Origin: Lates calcarifer
Taxonomy: Eukaryota > Chordata > Actinopteri > Centropomidae
Direction: 5' to 3'
NCBI RefSeq assembly: GCF_001640805.2
Contig: NC_066856.1
Span: 18,033,616-18,097,615, forward strand
Length of the DNA stretch: 64,000 nucleotides
A program made the translations under genes and the position numbers. A model generated the notes under the pieces. It searched no databases. It worked only from the letters and a program-made list of their open reading frames with translations, and was not told the DNA's origin. Position 1 is the first letter of the stretch; every line of letters begins with the position of its first letter. This document shows positions 48,681-61,079 of the stretch, piece after piece.

Positions 48681-49397
48681 GCATTTTAGTATTATGTAGA
48701 GGCAGAGATGCAAGGGAGGCGGAAATAATTTCTGTGGTTGAATTAAACCTCAATGGGCAGAGTGCATGGATCCACAGTTTTTAGAATGCAAGTTAACTAA
48801 AGCTAAATGGCAAAGAGGAAGCTCTAGTCTAAACATAAATAAAAATGTCATGGCAGGAACATGTTTTTCATTCTCTGCATGAGCCCCCCCCCCACCCCAC
48901 ACACACCTTGACCATTAGAGCACAGAGAGGTTATAATTGCAATCTACCAGCTGGGAATTTCCAATTTATGACTTTCAATGGAATGCAACGCTAGCCAGAG
49001 AAACAGTACTACTTTGGCTTTGAGAAATGTTAATTTAATGGGTAATTAAATCCAGTTCATTACAACTTGAATCTTATTTCTGTAGATTTTAACACAATAT
49101 CTTCTGATTATGATAACATTGAAGTCATAAAAGAAATTGCTGAGATCTGCCGAGAAAACAGTGACACCACAAAAAAGACAAAAAAAAAAGAGTAATCACA
49201 TGATTGTTCAGCTTGAACAGTTAGACAACTTTTTTGAAAGAGAAAACAACAGCAAAATTATTACCTGAACTGTCCTCTATAAACACCTGTCACAGTTTAC
49301 TGACCCTCTGGGTCAATATGAATTCTATTCTGGTTCAATTTGAAAACAGTTCTCAGCTGTTTTATATCAAATAATTGTTGGGGAAAAAAATAGCTAG
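48681..49397. other. gene-free interval
   Basis: Unique sequence except for a C10 run at 48884-48893 followed by a short CA run. Confidence 0.45.
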
Positions 49398-49435
49398 TTT
49401 TTGTTTGTTTGTTTGTTTGTTTGTTTGTTTGTTTG
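49398..49435. repeat. (GTTT)n microsatellite
   Basis: About nine GTTT units. Confidence 0.95.
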
Positions 49436-49529
49436 GTCTTTCTTTTGGACTGATCTGAGTAACTTTGGGTGAGTATTTTGTTAACATAACTGATAGAAAT
49501 TATGGCCAAACCCACAAAGTAGAATTAAT

Positions 49530-50150
49530 TATCACTTAACTAAAACTCCAATCTGCAAGAAAAGGAGATGGAGCAAAGACAGGAAGATAAAGAGAGGGAA
49601 AACCTCCTTGTGCATTCTTTCAGAGCTCCTCTTATCAGCGCTCCCCTAATCTTGGGACAGGGAACGGACATGGTCCAGTGAAGAGCTAATTATCACTGAC
49701 AACAAACGTCACATGAAACAGGTATTATGTGAGCTGCATGAGGCCTGCCACACTCAGCGGATCTCAGCCAACTATTTTCACTCCGGATGCTAGATTACTT
49801 TTGACAGAAAACATACAAATAAAACATTACCAGGGCTTACAGGGAGAGCTCGCAGAGATACCCACTGAGTAAATTATTCATACATTGACTTACTGAAGGA
49901 ATGAAAGCTTCTGTCTTCTCTCTAATCCCCAGCAAAGCTTTCGGTAATAGTGCAGCGCTCAAGAGTTGCCTCTCACAAGGCTCTATTCATCAAACTTTCC
50001 AATGTATGAAATCAGTGTCTGACAGGCTTTTGAAATCCTGCAGCTCCCGCGTTATTATAGCGTTTAGCCTCAAACAGCCTCTCAATCTAATGACTTCTCT
50101 GCGATGGTGATTGCTTTGATTTTAATTGGGATGTTCTAGGGGTGCTGCTG
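49530..50150. promoter_or_regulatory. candidate conserved non-coding element
   Basis: Some 600 bases of unique sequence with balanced composition and dense cores: TAATTATCAC at the start, CTTATCAGCG, TAATTATCAC again at 49687, AAATTATTCATAC, and a CpG-containing segment near 50040-50070 that ends in a TTTTAATTGGGA stretch. No coding frame of interest. It is among the strongest texture-based enhancer candidates of the window. Confidence 0.4.
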
Positions 50151-52509
50151 CTTCTAATCCAGCTGTCTCCCACCAGTTAGACAAGGGTTGCTCACGGTGA
50201 GCTTTTATTCCTGCTCTGAAACCCATCACAGGGTAGTATGGTTGCCCTGTTGAGTTTAGTGATTGGTGGTAGGAGGAATGAGGGGTGTCATATGTCACAG
50301 AGGGGTGCCTTGTATTCCACTGCAAAGTCATGGGTAATTGAGAGATGAAATATAGAACCCATCGATGTGGGGAAAGTCTCCAGTGGACAATGTCCTTGGT
50401 CTCCAGAGATGAGGGTTATGGTACAGTAAAGTACCATTTAGCTTGTCCATCCTTGAAAGACTAAGCCATGACCCCTCTGGGGAAAAATAAAGAGCAGGAA
50501 GGCTTACTACGTGCAAATCTGTCTCAGCAGACAATTGAAGGATCATACCATGGTTGAGGTTTTGTTTGTGCCACTGTCTTGTCTGAGAAGCGACAACACA
50601 GTTATTCTCCAACAACTTCAGCATCAACTCTTAAAACAACCTGACTTCCAATGTTTTCTGGACAGTTTTACTCACACTCTTACTCTTTGTTCATGTATGA
50701 GTGTTTAGTATTTTGTGTGGGATTTTTGTTGGGGTTCTTGTTTGTCTTGTTTTCTTTTTTCCACTTTTTCTTCTCTTTCTCTTTTCCCCAAAAGTATCTG
50801 GGTCTTAGAAACCACAACACTCACAACAGCCAAAATCCCCAGATTGGTGAAAGTTTAACCAACTGCTCAGGTGCTAAAAATCAATTTCAACTGACCGTGC
50901 TGTTTTACCAAAAAGAGAGAGAAACTGCAGATGTATTCTATGTCAGGGGCTAGATCCTCCACAGAATGCAGCCAACAAAGACGTGTCCTTCAAAAGACCC
51001 AATGTCTAGACTGAACCTGCATCTCATTTGTGTCATTGTCCTCTTACAGCAATTTGAACGATGTTTTCAGAATAAATTATGCTGTACAAAGAATTCAGGA
51101 GACTGAGACTTATTCCCTTTGCCTCAATGGTCATAACTCAAAAAGTAATAGTTCTCTTCATTATATTTTTCAATTATTATGACTGAAAGAGGGCATAGCT
51201 GTACATGTGTGTGGGTTTAAAGAGTGAAAATTGTGAGAGTGAGAGCAGTTTGAAAACTTTCTTGTCAAGAAAACTACATCAGAGTGGTTGATGCCAAGAC
51301 TCCCATTATTGTCCATGGGCAAACATAGTATTTCTCATATTATCACATTTATTTTGTCACGTGTATTTGAGGCGCTAAAACAAGAGCAGAGCCGTGACAA
51401 AAAAAAACTTTAAAAAGGAAGAATATAAGGAAGCGAATGAGTAATATGAGAGAATTTATAAAGTATGTGTTTCACAGGAAGCACACTAAAATGGTTTTCA
51501 GGGTGCTGCAGTGTCTGCCCCTGAAATTAGCTCTAGCTGCAGGTAACCCCTGCCACTGTGAGTCATTCTCTGCTCACTGTGATTTGCCAGATGAGTACTG
51601 ATGGATGGAAGCAATGACGGAAACCTGCTACCACATCTGAACAATGGTGGTCTCTGTCAGTGGCTGTCAACCATTTTTGGTTCATCACCCCAAAAAAGCA
51701 AATACATGGCAAGCCAAAAATCTCTGTTACCTTTGACACTAAATGATGATTTTTATTTTCCTTTTAGAGACATGACTTCACTTGACTAATTATTGAAAGA
51801 ATCCCTAGAGGGTGCAGGTATTCATTATACTACAAGAGTAGGACATTCATCACAAAGATTTAAAAGTTGATAATAAATTTATGTTGGAATTGTATTTTTT
51901 AAGATGCTATCAGTCATCATGTCACACTCCCCAAAAAGATTTCTGCTTTGTTCTAGATTATTCTGCTAAATTCAACATGTTTTTCAACTTTTCCTGAGCC
52001 AAAGGAGTACGTGTTAATCAGCAAACTGTAAAAAGAAAATAGATTTAGGTGAGGAAATGGATGAAAAAGATACAAAGAAAAAATATTCTGGCTCTGCTTT
52101 TTGGAGACTTTACTCAGAGCAAATTTAGGATACCCATGGCTATCAATTCCCTCAAAAGTGCACGCACACACACGCCTCTTTTTGATATGCCCCCACATGC
52201 ACTTTTGTGTCGATTCACTCCTGATTTCTGACTCTCCCTCCCCCTTTTTTCCTTTTTCATATCACCTTTGTGTGCTAGGCTTTGTGAATATTTCTCCTCT
52301 GAACCTCTCAGTAAATTTTGACAGGGGCCTTTTTCTATCTGAACTGATTCCAGAGGAGGAAAATGTAAAGCACTGCATCCATTATTGAACAACATCACAA
52401 CCTGGGAAGCCGCTGCGAAACATTTACATTTTATGGCCTCTGTCAGTCCCTTTGGTAAGCAGTCAAACCTGAAGCTCGTGGATGCTGAGGGCTCAAATTG
52501 ATAAGTGCT
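50151..52509. other. gene-free interval
   Basis: No gene is recognised. A pyrimidine-rich tract lies at about 50735-50790. Frames up to 135 codons (minus strand, 52114-52521) have no known domain and are overlapped by other frames. Confidence 0.4.
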
Positions 52510-52740
52510 TGCAGCATGCATTGTTATGCAAATAGAATTTGTGCATTTAACATCGCTTCTTTAAAGAATGAAATGGGGAAAATGTGGTTTTTACAGGCCT
52601 CATGGAACCTCCCCTAGAGCTTTGCCTGGGGTTACACGTCATTTATGCCTGAGGTTCAACCATGTCATGAAAAATGCTATTTGATACCAACTTTATTTTT
52701 GCACATTTCTGCTACATTCGGCAGAACATTGGAAGTAAGT
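52510..52740. promoter_or_regulatory. candidate conserved non-coding element with octamer
   Basis: It carries an exact octamer ATGCAAAT at 52526-52533, followed by a mixed-composition unique block. It shares the extended form TTATGCAAATA with the octamer near 35256, although flanks are otherwise unrelated. Confidence 0.35.
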
Positions 52741-53199
52741 CTGTATGTGCACAAACTGTATGTGTTCCTGCACCCAATGTCTCCCTCTGCATCATGTCTA
52801 TGATAGCGGATGGTTTAATGATAAATGACAAGGACACACATGGCTCGGAGGAAGGTGTGGTATAATTTCAGTCATTTTAATACGTGCTTTGGTGGCCTAT
52901 GAAACTGCCATACCATATTTTGCTGTCTTACAGGCCTGCAGTGATCTAAACGGTCAGTAACCTATTAGGATGCTTAGAGAAAAAATAAATAAAGAAACAA
53001 GTTGCCTATTGTTGCTGAAGAAATATTCTGTGACAGCAACATTGTGTTTCCATCCCATTTTAATTTGTACGTCTTCTCCTTTAGAAGATTAATTGAAAAT
53101 AGAATCACCACAATGCTTTCAAGGTTAATACAACACATGCTCAATTAAGTGTGGGGAAATACACAGCTGTACTGTATTTCACAAGGCTTTGCTGGCAGA

Positions 53200-53830
53200 A
53201 GCCATACTATTTTCCATGCTACCTAATGATAAGCCTTCTCTCCCCCAGTTATTTGTAATTAAGTTTCTTCTCAGCATTTAGTTAGAAAGATGTCAAAGAG
53301 GAGAGGGGAGGGGGGTTTAGTGAGCTGGGGGCTGGAGCTGCCCTATTCGTGAATAAATGTAGGGGGTGAACAGGCTTAGAGAATTTCAAAGTCACCCAGG
53401 CGACTTAATAGCTTTCCTAAATGACTCAGCACATTATTTCCAGTTGTACAGTAGTCCATTACACGGTGCGTTACCATACCCATACAGGGTTTGGACTCCC
53501 CTACCCCACCTCACTGTCCTTCTGGCTCAGGCCTGGCATGTGTTCAACAAACCACTTGAGCCTGAATGCAAAATTAAGTCCCTTGGCTATAACTGTAAGG
53601 ACAGTTCACTCTTTTTAGTGCTTACCCAGGAGCCCGGAGCCTGTCAGTGACACCCATAACCCTTTGCACCGCGAGCTCTGATGGCAAAGGTGATAGCTAA
53701 AAGTGTATTGCATTGGCCACAGGCATGGATGTAGATGGAATGAGACAGAAAGAGGGAGATAAATAGAGGAGGAGGGAGCAAGAGAGAGCAATTAGTGATG
53801 CTCTACAGCATAATCCCTAGGAGACAAGGC
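53200..53830. promoter_or_regulatory. possible conserved non-coding block
   Basis: A less AT-biased unique stretch with a G-rich run near 53300-53340 and a purine-rich run at about 53737-53792. A 94-codon frame (53366-53650) shows no domain. The evidence for regulation is texture only. Confidence 0.25.
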
Positions 53831-54299
53831 CCATCAATCATGTTACTAATCCTTTTGTTTCTCAATAAAGATAACCATGCTGCAGGGAGTTAACATTTTC
53901 TTAATAAGTCATCCTACTATAGTACACCTGAAATGCCAGATTGGCCCAGAATTATCCTTATCCTTTATGTATGACACTGAGTTGATAAGAGGGTACAGAG
54001 ACACACCCAACAAGTGTGTTATTCCTGTTATTTTGATAATAGTGGAGTTAGCAGAGGTAGCCAAGAGCTTATACAGTTGTCTGGTAAAAGCACAAGGGGG
54101 CTGTTTACCTTAAAAAGTCTCCCAACCCAAAAGACAGAGTATATTGTTTGTCACTGTCTTCAAAAATCAGTTTAGGCTACTGAAGTATTTGGTCAAGATT
54201 CTACACAGACTGTAGTCATTTGGCACTGTCTTAGTTTAGAGTGCTGATGGGAATGCTGTTAGTTCTGCAAAGTCACTAGAGAAAAAGTGATGAGAGGAT
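53831..54299. other. gene-free interval
   Basis: Unique sequence; nothing assignable. Confidence 0.4.
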
Positions 54300-54405
54300 C
54301 ATCACAGTCAGTAGGATACATCACACGAATGTCTGTACCAAATTTTATGGCAGTTTATCCAATAGTTGTCGAGATATTTCACTCTGGTCTCCTGTGTCAC
54401 AGTCA
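54300..54405 (-). repeat. dispersed percomorph repeat, copy 3, one unit
   Basis: The plus strand reads ACGAATGTCTGTACCAAATT then TTTATCCAATAGTTGTCGAG, which is the reverse complement of the family phrases ATTGGATGGATTGCCATGAA and TTTGTACAGACATTC seen in copies 1 and 2. Only about one internal unit is present. Confidence 0.65.
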
Positions 54406-57400
54406 TATGCTGTGTTTGTCCCAAGCAAGGCATTAAGCCTCTACTTAAAACTGGATATGGTGGTTTTCAGCAGGGCAACAGTGAACAGTTGGTACCTTGT
54501 GAGGGGTGCATTGCAAAACGAATGTGTGTAAAGCAAAGTTTTTTTCTGGATTAGTCATCAAGATGTACTGCAAACTTTCCCTGGGTGAAGGTAAAACATG
54601 GTTAACTGTATTCAAATATCTAATCAAATAAGTTTAGGTTAGATTGAAGTTCTAATTGCAAGCAGTGCCCTTAAGACATATGATCTGGTATTATACAGTG
54701 AGAAGAGTAAGCTCAAATATTCATTATGACAGCCCAAAGGCACTGCTTCAAGAATGAACCATCCTTCTGAGAAGCATAAAGGGAATGCCAGGAGGCAAAT
54801 AACATATCTTTTGGTTCCTAGACTCCCAGCTAATCTTGCATGTTTTCTGTTGAAATAACAACATTTTCTTGAGGAGTCCATGTGGGTGACCTTTGTAAAA
54901 TCAAGTCAGCTCCAAATTGAATGAATTCACTGGTGACCTTGAAGGCATTTCTTTGTCCGATTCACTCTGCTTTCCTCTATATGATTCCTCTTGCGCAGGC
55001 TGGATCTATCCATCATGTTCTCTTGTTCACCTTTGTCTCAGAGACAACATTTTGCACCTTGTTTTTCTACTCCCCATTTCTTTTTGCTGTCTTTCTATCA
55101 ACCCCCCCCTCTCAATCATTTCAGTGGTCTCTGAGAGAAGTCAGCCATGGATGTGTTGGTGTGGATGTGGCTCTGTGCTGTCATGGATGCTTCAAGGTCA
55201 AGAGTGCTTAGCTGGATATTAAAGAGACAGATGGGTGTAGAGACCGAGTGGGATGGCAACGCAATGCAATTATAACCCGTGCCCACTGTCCACCACACAC
55301 ACACGTACTCTCACACACAGCACGAGAGAGAGCGAAACCAACAGAGAGAGAAAGTGGGTGCGAAATAGATAGACAAGAGATCACTGCTATCTCAGTAACT
55401 CTGCTGAGACAATCTAATATCAGCATGAGTGTAAGTCCACAACAGTTAGAGCATGCGCGCACTCGTGTACAAACAAACGCTGTGTGCACATGTATGCACA
55501 CGCATGGCGCAGAGATTGTCTGATAGGAATTGTAATGGCTCATTAAAGCACCAAAGTGATCCCGTGGATGGTTCCAGGAGGAGGAAAACAGAGTGAATGA
55601 TTGATACAGTGATACAGAGTGTGCTCCCTCCACCAGCCCATTAGGGGTGATTTAGAGAGACTGTGGAGTGCAACTGGAATAGAAAAGAGGCTCCTTTCTC
55701 TACATTTTTGATTCCAACCTAGTCTGTGACTGATTGAGAGAGTACAAGAAAATGACTGTTTTTCACCATCATAAGATCTCACCATTGTTCATAATGGAAT
55801 TTAGTATGGTGTGATTGTGCAGGTAACAGCGACGACATATTAGGTGGTGCAAATTGGGGATGTGCTACCCTGGGTACCTTAATTGTACTTCAGGCTCTCC
55901 TATGAGTCACGAGTGGCGCAGGGTCATGATGTGGTTTGCACATCAGTGTAGGTGACACACCAGGCTGGAGTGAAACAGTAAAATTGCCTGGAAGAAATAG
56001 TTGTCTGAGGGAACAGTACATGATCAAGGCCTGGGGTAATTTGTTCAGATTGGACCTTATTCACTATCACTAATGGTCATGCAATGAGGCGCACTCTCTG
56101 GTTTCATTAGTTTCACATGAGATGTCACAATTACAATAGCATATTCATATATCATCAACTGAGTCTTCGAATTGCTGTTGTTTTCTATAATGTATCCTTC
56201 TTTAACGTGCAGCACTAATAGACACTTTATTGTCGTAAGCTCAAATTAACCATAATGTACCTGTGGAGAGTTGATACCACTGTTGGTCAGTGCTAATAAG
56301 TAAAGGATTACTTTGCCAGGTGGAGCAACTGAGTCTTTGGCACTTTAAGATGCTCCCAATCCCCTTGCCCTACCTACTTGGATTTCAAGTGCTCAGCGTT
56401 AGATTACAGCACTACTCCCACCACAGCAACCTAAAATCCTTTGTTTCCTTGCCAAAAATTCAAATGAGAATGCAGGTGTCTTACAGCAGTATTTCAGAGG
56501 CTTGTGATTTTTGTTTTTGTTTTATTTTTTTCTGGCATTTACAAAAAATAAATAAATAAATACATTTATAAGAGATCAATTTACACTGGTGACCACTTAT
56601 GTCCCCACTCACAAAGTGCTTTTGCAGCTCAAAAAAATACTCCCACTAATAGAAATTTAACAAGAAAAATCATGATAATTAGCTGCTGCACCAGAGTGCT
56701 TCTAAATTAAAGAACAATACTAGAAACAGTTATAGCTTTTAGCATCTAGATTTTACACACATTTCTGTATTCATGTTATACCAACCGACTATACGCAGAC
56801 AAATCAGTATTCCCCCAGGACTTTGCATTGTGACATGTAGTATGACGCTACACCTAATAATTAGCTTAGCATCTTCACGTGTCTCTGAAATCAACATGTG
56901 ACATTCATTTGTTTCAGCTGCAGAAAAGACACTAAAACATAAGAAACTGAAGACTATACAAAGCAGCTTGTGCCTGTAGGTCATGAATGATGATGGATGT
57001 TAGAAGATGGCTTTGAAGTGGAGTCGTTCCCTTTAAGGGGGCGATTTCCTTACAGATGTCACCCTTGATTTAGCAGGTGATGGCTGATTTTAAATGGCTC
57101 CATTCACATAAAAGAGAAAAAGAGAAGTCTGCTTAATGCTGCAATACCTGTAAAGTTTCTCACTCAACTCTACTTGCATTCACATGCAAAGATATATAGA
57201 TCATACACAAAGGAAGATAATGACTTTGAAACACAAATATACACAAAGGCAGTCATGCCCAAAGATGCTTATATACCAGCCATTCATTACCCTGAGTTAT
57301 CATCCATATGTTTAACATGTATCTCAATGAACCTGAAGACAAAGTAATGGACGATTACACTGTAACAGTCTGCTGACAGTAATATTTTTATTTTAATCTA

Positions 57401-58180
57401 AATTAAATGTTCATTTTAATTGCCTGCAAACTTATTGTTAAGTCATGGTTGGCCAATCGAATCTTCAGTCTTCTGAGGGTTGATTGTAACAGTGATACTC
57501 ATTAAGATGTGAGTCACTCCCATTAGAACTCACAAGAGCAGGATCAGGCATTGTAACACATGATCACACAATGACCCTTTGTCATTATTTACTCATGATG
57601 ATAAAGACGTCAGTGGTATAGACTCCCACATGAGTCCACATGATTGTGGACAAGAGAAGAAGTGGCGGTGCTGTGAAATGGAGCCCAGCTCATGCTGAGG
57701 CAATTGAGACAGGAAATGGGGGTCGGCGTGGGGTCATGGCGTCCAAACTCAGCAATCTGAGGATTTTGTATTTCCCACAATTCCTGACTCACCCACCCTC
57801 TACTGCTGTCACACACACACATGAATGCACACACAACCAAGCCCACCACGCCTCCCGGTCCTTTATCCCCTGGAGGTGAGAGTGTGATATCAACCAATCT
57901 GTTTCAACCACCCCCATAACCCCAACAGTCACACCAGCACCACCCCTGATCCTCGCAGCTCCTTCCTGCTCCTACCCAGTGTGTGCCACAGGAGCGGCAG
58001 CCACACCAAAACACACTGCAGCCAGCGCTGGACCAGCACTCGTAAAGAGGGTCAGAGAGAAGGGTTAAGTGAGCCGAGGAGAGAGAAGCAGCAGACACCA
58101 AGTCCTGCTTGGACTCCAGTTTGACCGATTACTGTGGTTTAAAGAACTTAGATTCAATTAATTATCACTCAGTAGATTTA
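54406..58180. other. gene-free interval with CA-rich patches
   Basis: No gene is recognised. CA-rich and GA-rich imperfect repeats lie at about 55290-55360, 55455-55505 and 57808-57840, and an AAAT run at about 56540-56562. The 141-codon minus-strand frame over 55208-55633 crosses these patches and is not credible as a gene. A GC-richer block around 57650-58070 could be conserved non-coding DNA. Confidence 0.4.
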
Positions 58181-58230
58181 AAGCAGTGGTTGGCGACTTT
58201 TATGTATTCCTATTTGCTTAGAGGTATTAG

Positions 58231-58292
58231 AAATGGCAGTGGCCACAGATGAGCAGGATGATATGTCAGAAACAGCAGTGGCCACATCCCTC
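58231..58292 (+). repeat. short direct repeat pair
   Basis: AAATGGCAGTGGCCACA near 58231 recurs as AAACAGCAGTGGCCACA near 58271, sharing GCAGTGGCCACA exactly. The flanking AGCAGTGGTTGGCGAC (58182) recalls the terminal repeat of hAT-like elements, but no second end was found. Confidence 0.5.
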
Positions 58293-60116
58293 TGCTGTTC
58301 TCATTTAAAAGTGAAATGTGTGGAAACTCATCTGACCAATGAGGCGGATTTTGAGGCAAAAACTGTGACTACTTAGCCAGCAGGAGATCAGCGGGGTCGA
58401 GAAGCATGTCATTCCTTGTGTTGCTTTGAATTTTCAGGGATTTTGCTTCTCTCTTGGCCAATTTACAGCAGTTTTGATTCCGACCATTTGATGATTTTTG
58501 AGATGATGATCTAAATGCTGTTTCAAACAGTTTTACATACTTAAAGTAAAACTTTTCAGGGTTAGGAGCTCATTAAAGTTAAGTGAACAACTCCATATAT
58601 TCATTGTTAAAGAAACACTGCCTTGAAATTAATAATTAATTATTAATTGTGCAATTAAATTTTGTTCAGGGTTCCATAGATTGTTTCCATGTTGCTGGTG
58701 TTAATCATTTTGGCAGTGGACAAGATGTTTGTCCAAAACCAGCCCCATATATGTATCAGCAAGCCAATTTATCAGTTTAACAGTAGTTTCAACATCTCCT
58801 CTGTGAGAACCACGGGAGAGGCAATGAGAGGAGGAGCACAGAGGGGAGGCAGCTATGAAGGCGATGAAGCAGAGCTCAATTTGGACATCAAACACAGAGG
58901 GAGAGATGTGAAGGCGGTGGCACGTGGGCCTGAGATGTCAGGAAGGAGCAGTGTCCTGACTCCATTTCCAGCCCTCCCATGGGAATCCCACGCATGTTGC
59001 AACAATGTGGCAACAGACTTCATCCCATTACCCCCGAGGCTCTTTACCCTCAATCTGTTCTCGTCTCGAAAACTGACAGCTTGACTGTATTGAACTTGTT
59101 CAAAGGGTTTCTGGGTTCCTGGAAAGTCTGGATAGATGAGAAATTAATCATTTCTGTGTCTTTGGAAGTTTGAGAGTTGTACAAAAAGAAAAATTTAGGA
59201 TTGTATGGGAAAATATTTTTAATTTCAGATTGTACTGAGTTATTTGTTACAGTGCCATTTAACATAGTGAGAAATGTAACTGCTGAATGATACGGCTGTC
59301 TTATTTCCCAGCCACTGATAAAATTCATATTGGACAGCAGCAGAAATCTTTTAATACTCTAACAGTCTGGAGACAGTATAATAGTATTTTTTGGTTAAAA
59401 ACATGTTGAAACCTTGTATTTTTTTAAACATTGACCATTGACCTTTAAATCATCCAAACTACAAATTAGCAAAATCGTAACTGTTATTATCGTAACACGT
59501 TATTGGAAGAAGATAAATGTTCAGTGTTATGTGTCACTTCAGATCATTTTCATTAATTGTGAGAGCAGCCAGTCCAAACAACCCCATGGCATAACACAGG
59601 GAAAATACAGGGAACAATTAGCACAGTAATGAAAGGTGATAATTATTAGTTGCACTTCTGTAATTGTATTTCCTCTACTCTGAATGGAAAATAGAGGGAG
59701 AGTTGTATGTAAGCAGAGTAGCCATTATCACTAGCTGCATGATAAATGGAGATGGCCCAGGGATGCCAAATCTATAAGCTTTTTAATGATTGGTAAGTCA
59801 TGGTTTCCGGATTGGAATGAATATGGAAAAGATCTTTATCTACCGGTGGACTCAAGGTCACCACTGATCTCCTGTCCCCAGGGTGCTTACCAGGAACTTT
59901 TTATAAGGTGCAAATGATACCTGCTGCCCTGCTCTATTTTGCATAGCTAGCATGGTGGAATGTGACACAAGCCATATCATTTATCATCATTTCTCAAAGT
60001 GTAATTAACAATAAATGAGGAGAAGGACACCAGCATTCAACATATAGCCTATACTGCCCTTACAGTGTACTTACAATTTTACTGACATAGAATAAGGTTA
60101 CACCAATGCAGCACTA
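58293..60116. other. gene-free interval
   Basis: Unique sequence with the 22-bp palindrome at 58627-58648. The 131-codon plus-strand frame at 58689-59084 has no recognisable domain and is overlapped by others. No repeat family is visible. Confidence 0.4.
58627..58648. repeat. perfect 22-bp AT palindrome
   Basis: The sequence equals its own reverse complement; its core is ATTAATAATTAATTATTAAT (58628-58647). It packs overlapping TAATTA homeodomain-type cores symmetrically. Confidence 0.85.
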
Positions 60117-60668
60117 AGGAGTTTCTAAACCTTGGGGTCAGGACACCATTTAGGGTCACAGTATTAAGTAATGCGGCCATATTTTATGACACATACAGCT
60201 GCAATTCAAAGCTTCAAAAGTTCAATTTATTCAACTTAATTCATTTATTTATCAGGGACAGAACACATTAATTAACACTGATATGATGTAAAGGTGTCAG
60301 ATGCAGCCTAAAGGCAAATTTTCATCTGCAGTTCACAAGCAGGTCGATGTTACACATAAAAAGAAACATCAGAAGCAGACAAAACAACATTAAAGCTATT
60401 TGAATGTATCTGAACACCATTTAATAACTTAATAAAATAAATCCATTAAGATAGAATAACATGAAATAATATGCAATTATAAAATTTTATATATCTGCGT
60501 TTAAATATAATGGATTTTCTGAGGGACTTTTTAAGCTCGTGAAAATAGAATACAAAAGTATGCCATACCCAAATTCACATGACAACTTGACAACTCTAAT
60601 TGGGGTCATGAGAATTTTGGGACCTGAAATGCGGTCACGGGCCAGAAAAGGTTGAGAAATCTCTGCTA
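60117..60668. mobile_element. hAT-like non-autonomous element, nested composite
   Basis: The left end reads GGAGTTTCTAAACCTTGGGG followed by GTCAGGACACC, and the right end reads GGTCACGGGCCAGAAAAGG then TTGAGAAATCTCTG, whose complement is CAGAGATTTCTCAACCTTTT. These are diverged forms of the CAGTGGTTCTCAACCT-type ends of hAT-like elements. No transposase is seen and no clean 8-bp target duplication was found. The interior is occupied by another repeat (60240-60395). Confidence 0.55.
60240..60395 (+). repeat. dispersed fish repeat inside the hAT-like element
   Basis: TTCATTTATTTATCAGGGAC, AACACATTAATTAACA and CAAATTTTCATCTGCAGTTC follow a common unclassified fish repeat that I recall with the phrases TTATCAGGGACAGTGCACATTAAT and TTTTCATCTGCAGTCC. 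It appears inserted between the two hAT-like ends. Confidence 0.5.
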
Positions 60669-61079
60669 ACGTATCCCAGGTGGAGTAGATCAATCTACCA
60701 TACAGGGCTGCTAACCTGCCTAAAAGAGTTACATCTATCAGTGTTTCAGTTGAGGAGTGACATATCACAGGATGGTCCACGTGCTTTTTTAGTTCTGATG
60801 GCGACAGTTAATCTTTCCGTTGCTTTTTACATGAAAATGATTGTATAAACTAAATGGATATGGGTTGTTATCACAAAATTCTGACATCGCCATCACGTTT
60901 CAAATGCCTGCAGTGGGTGTATCCTAATGTGCAGCGTAAGATTAAACTACAGTCATTATGTATATGCAGACCTTCTCCCAAAACAGATTACGTTCATTTT
61001 TCAAATGAACCAAACTGTCAGTGATTGATTTTAGCAAGAGGCACTCCAGTAATAAGATCTGTGTTGGATGCCACTGACC
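60669..61079. other. gene-free spacer
   Basis: Unique sequence; nothing assignable. Confidence 0.4.

Noticed and set aside
58689..59084. 131-codon plus-strand frame
   Set aside because: No recognisable domain; three other frames overlap it on both strands.
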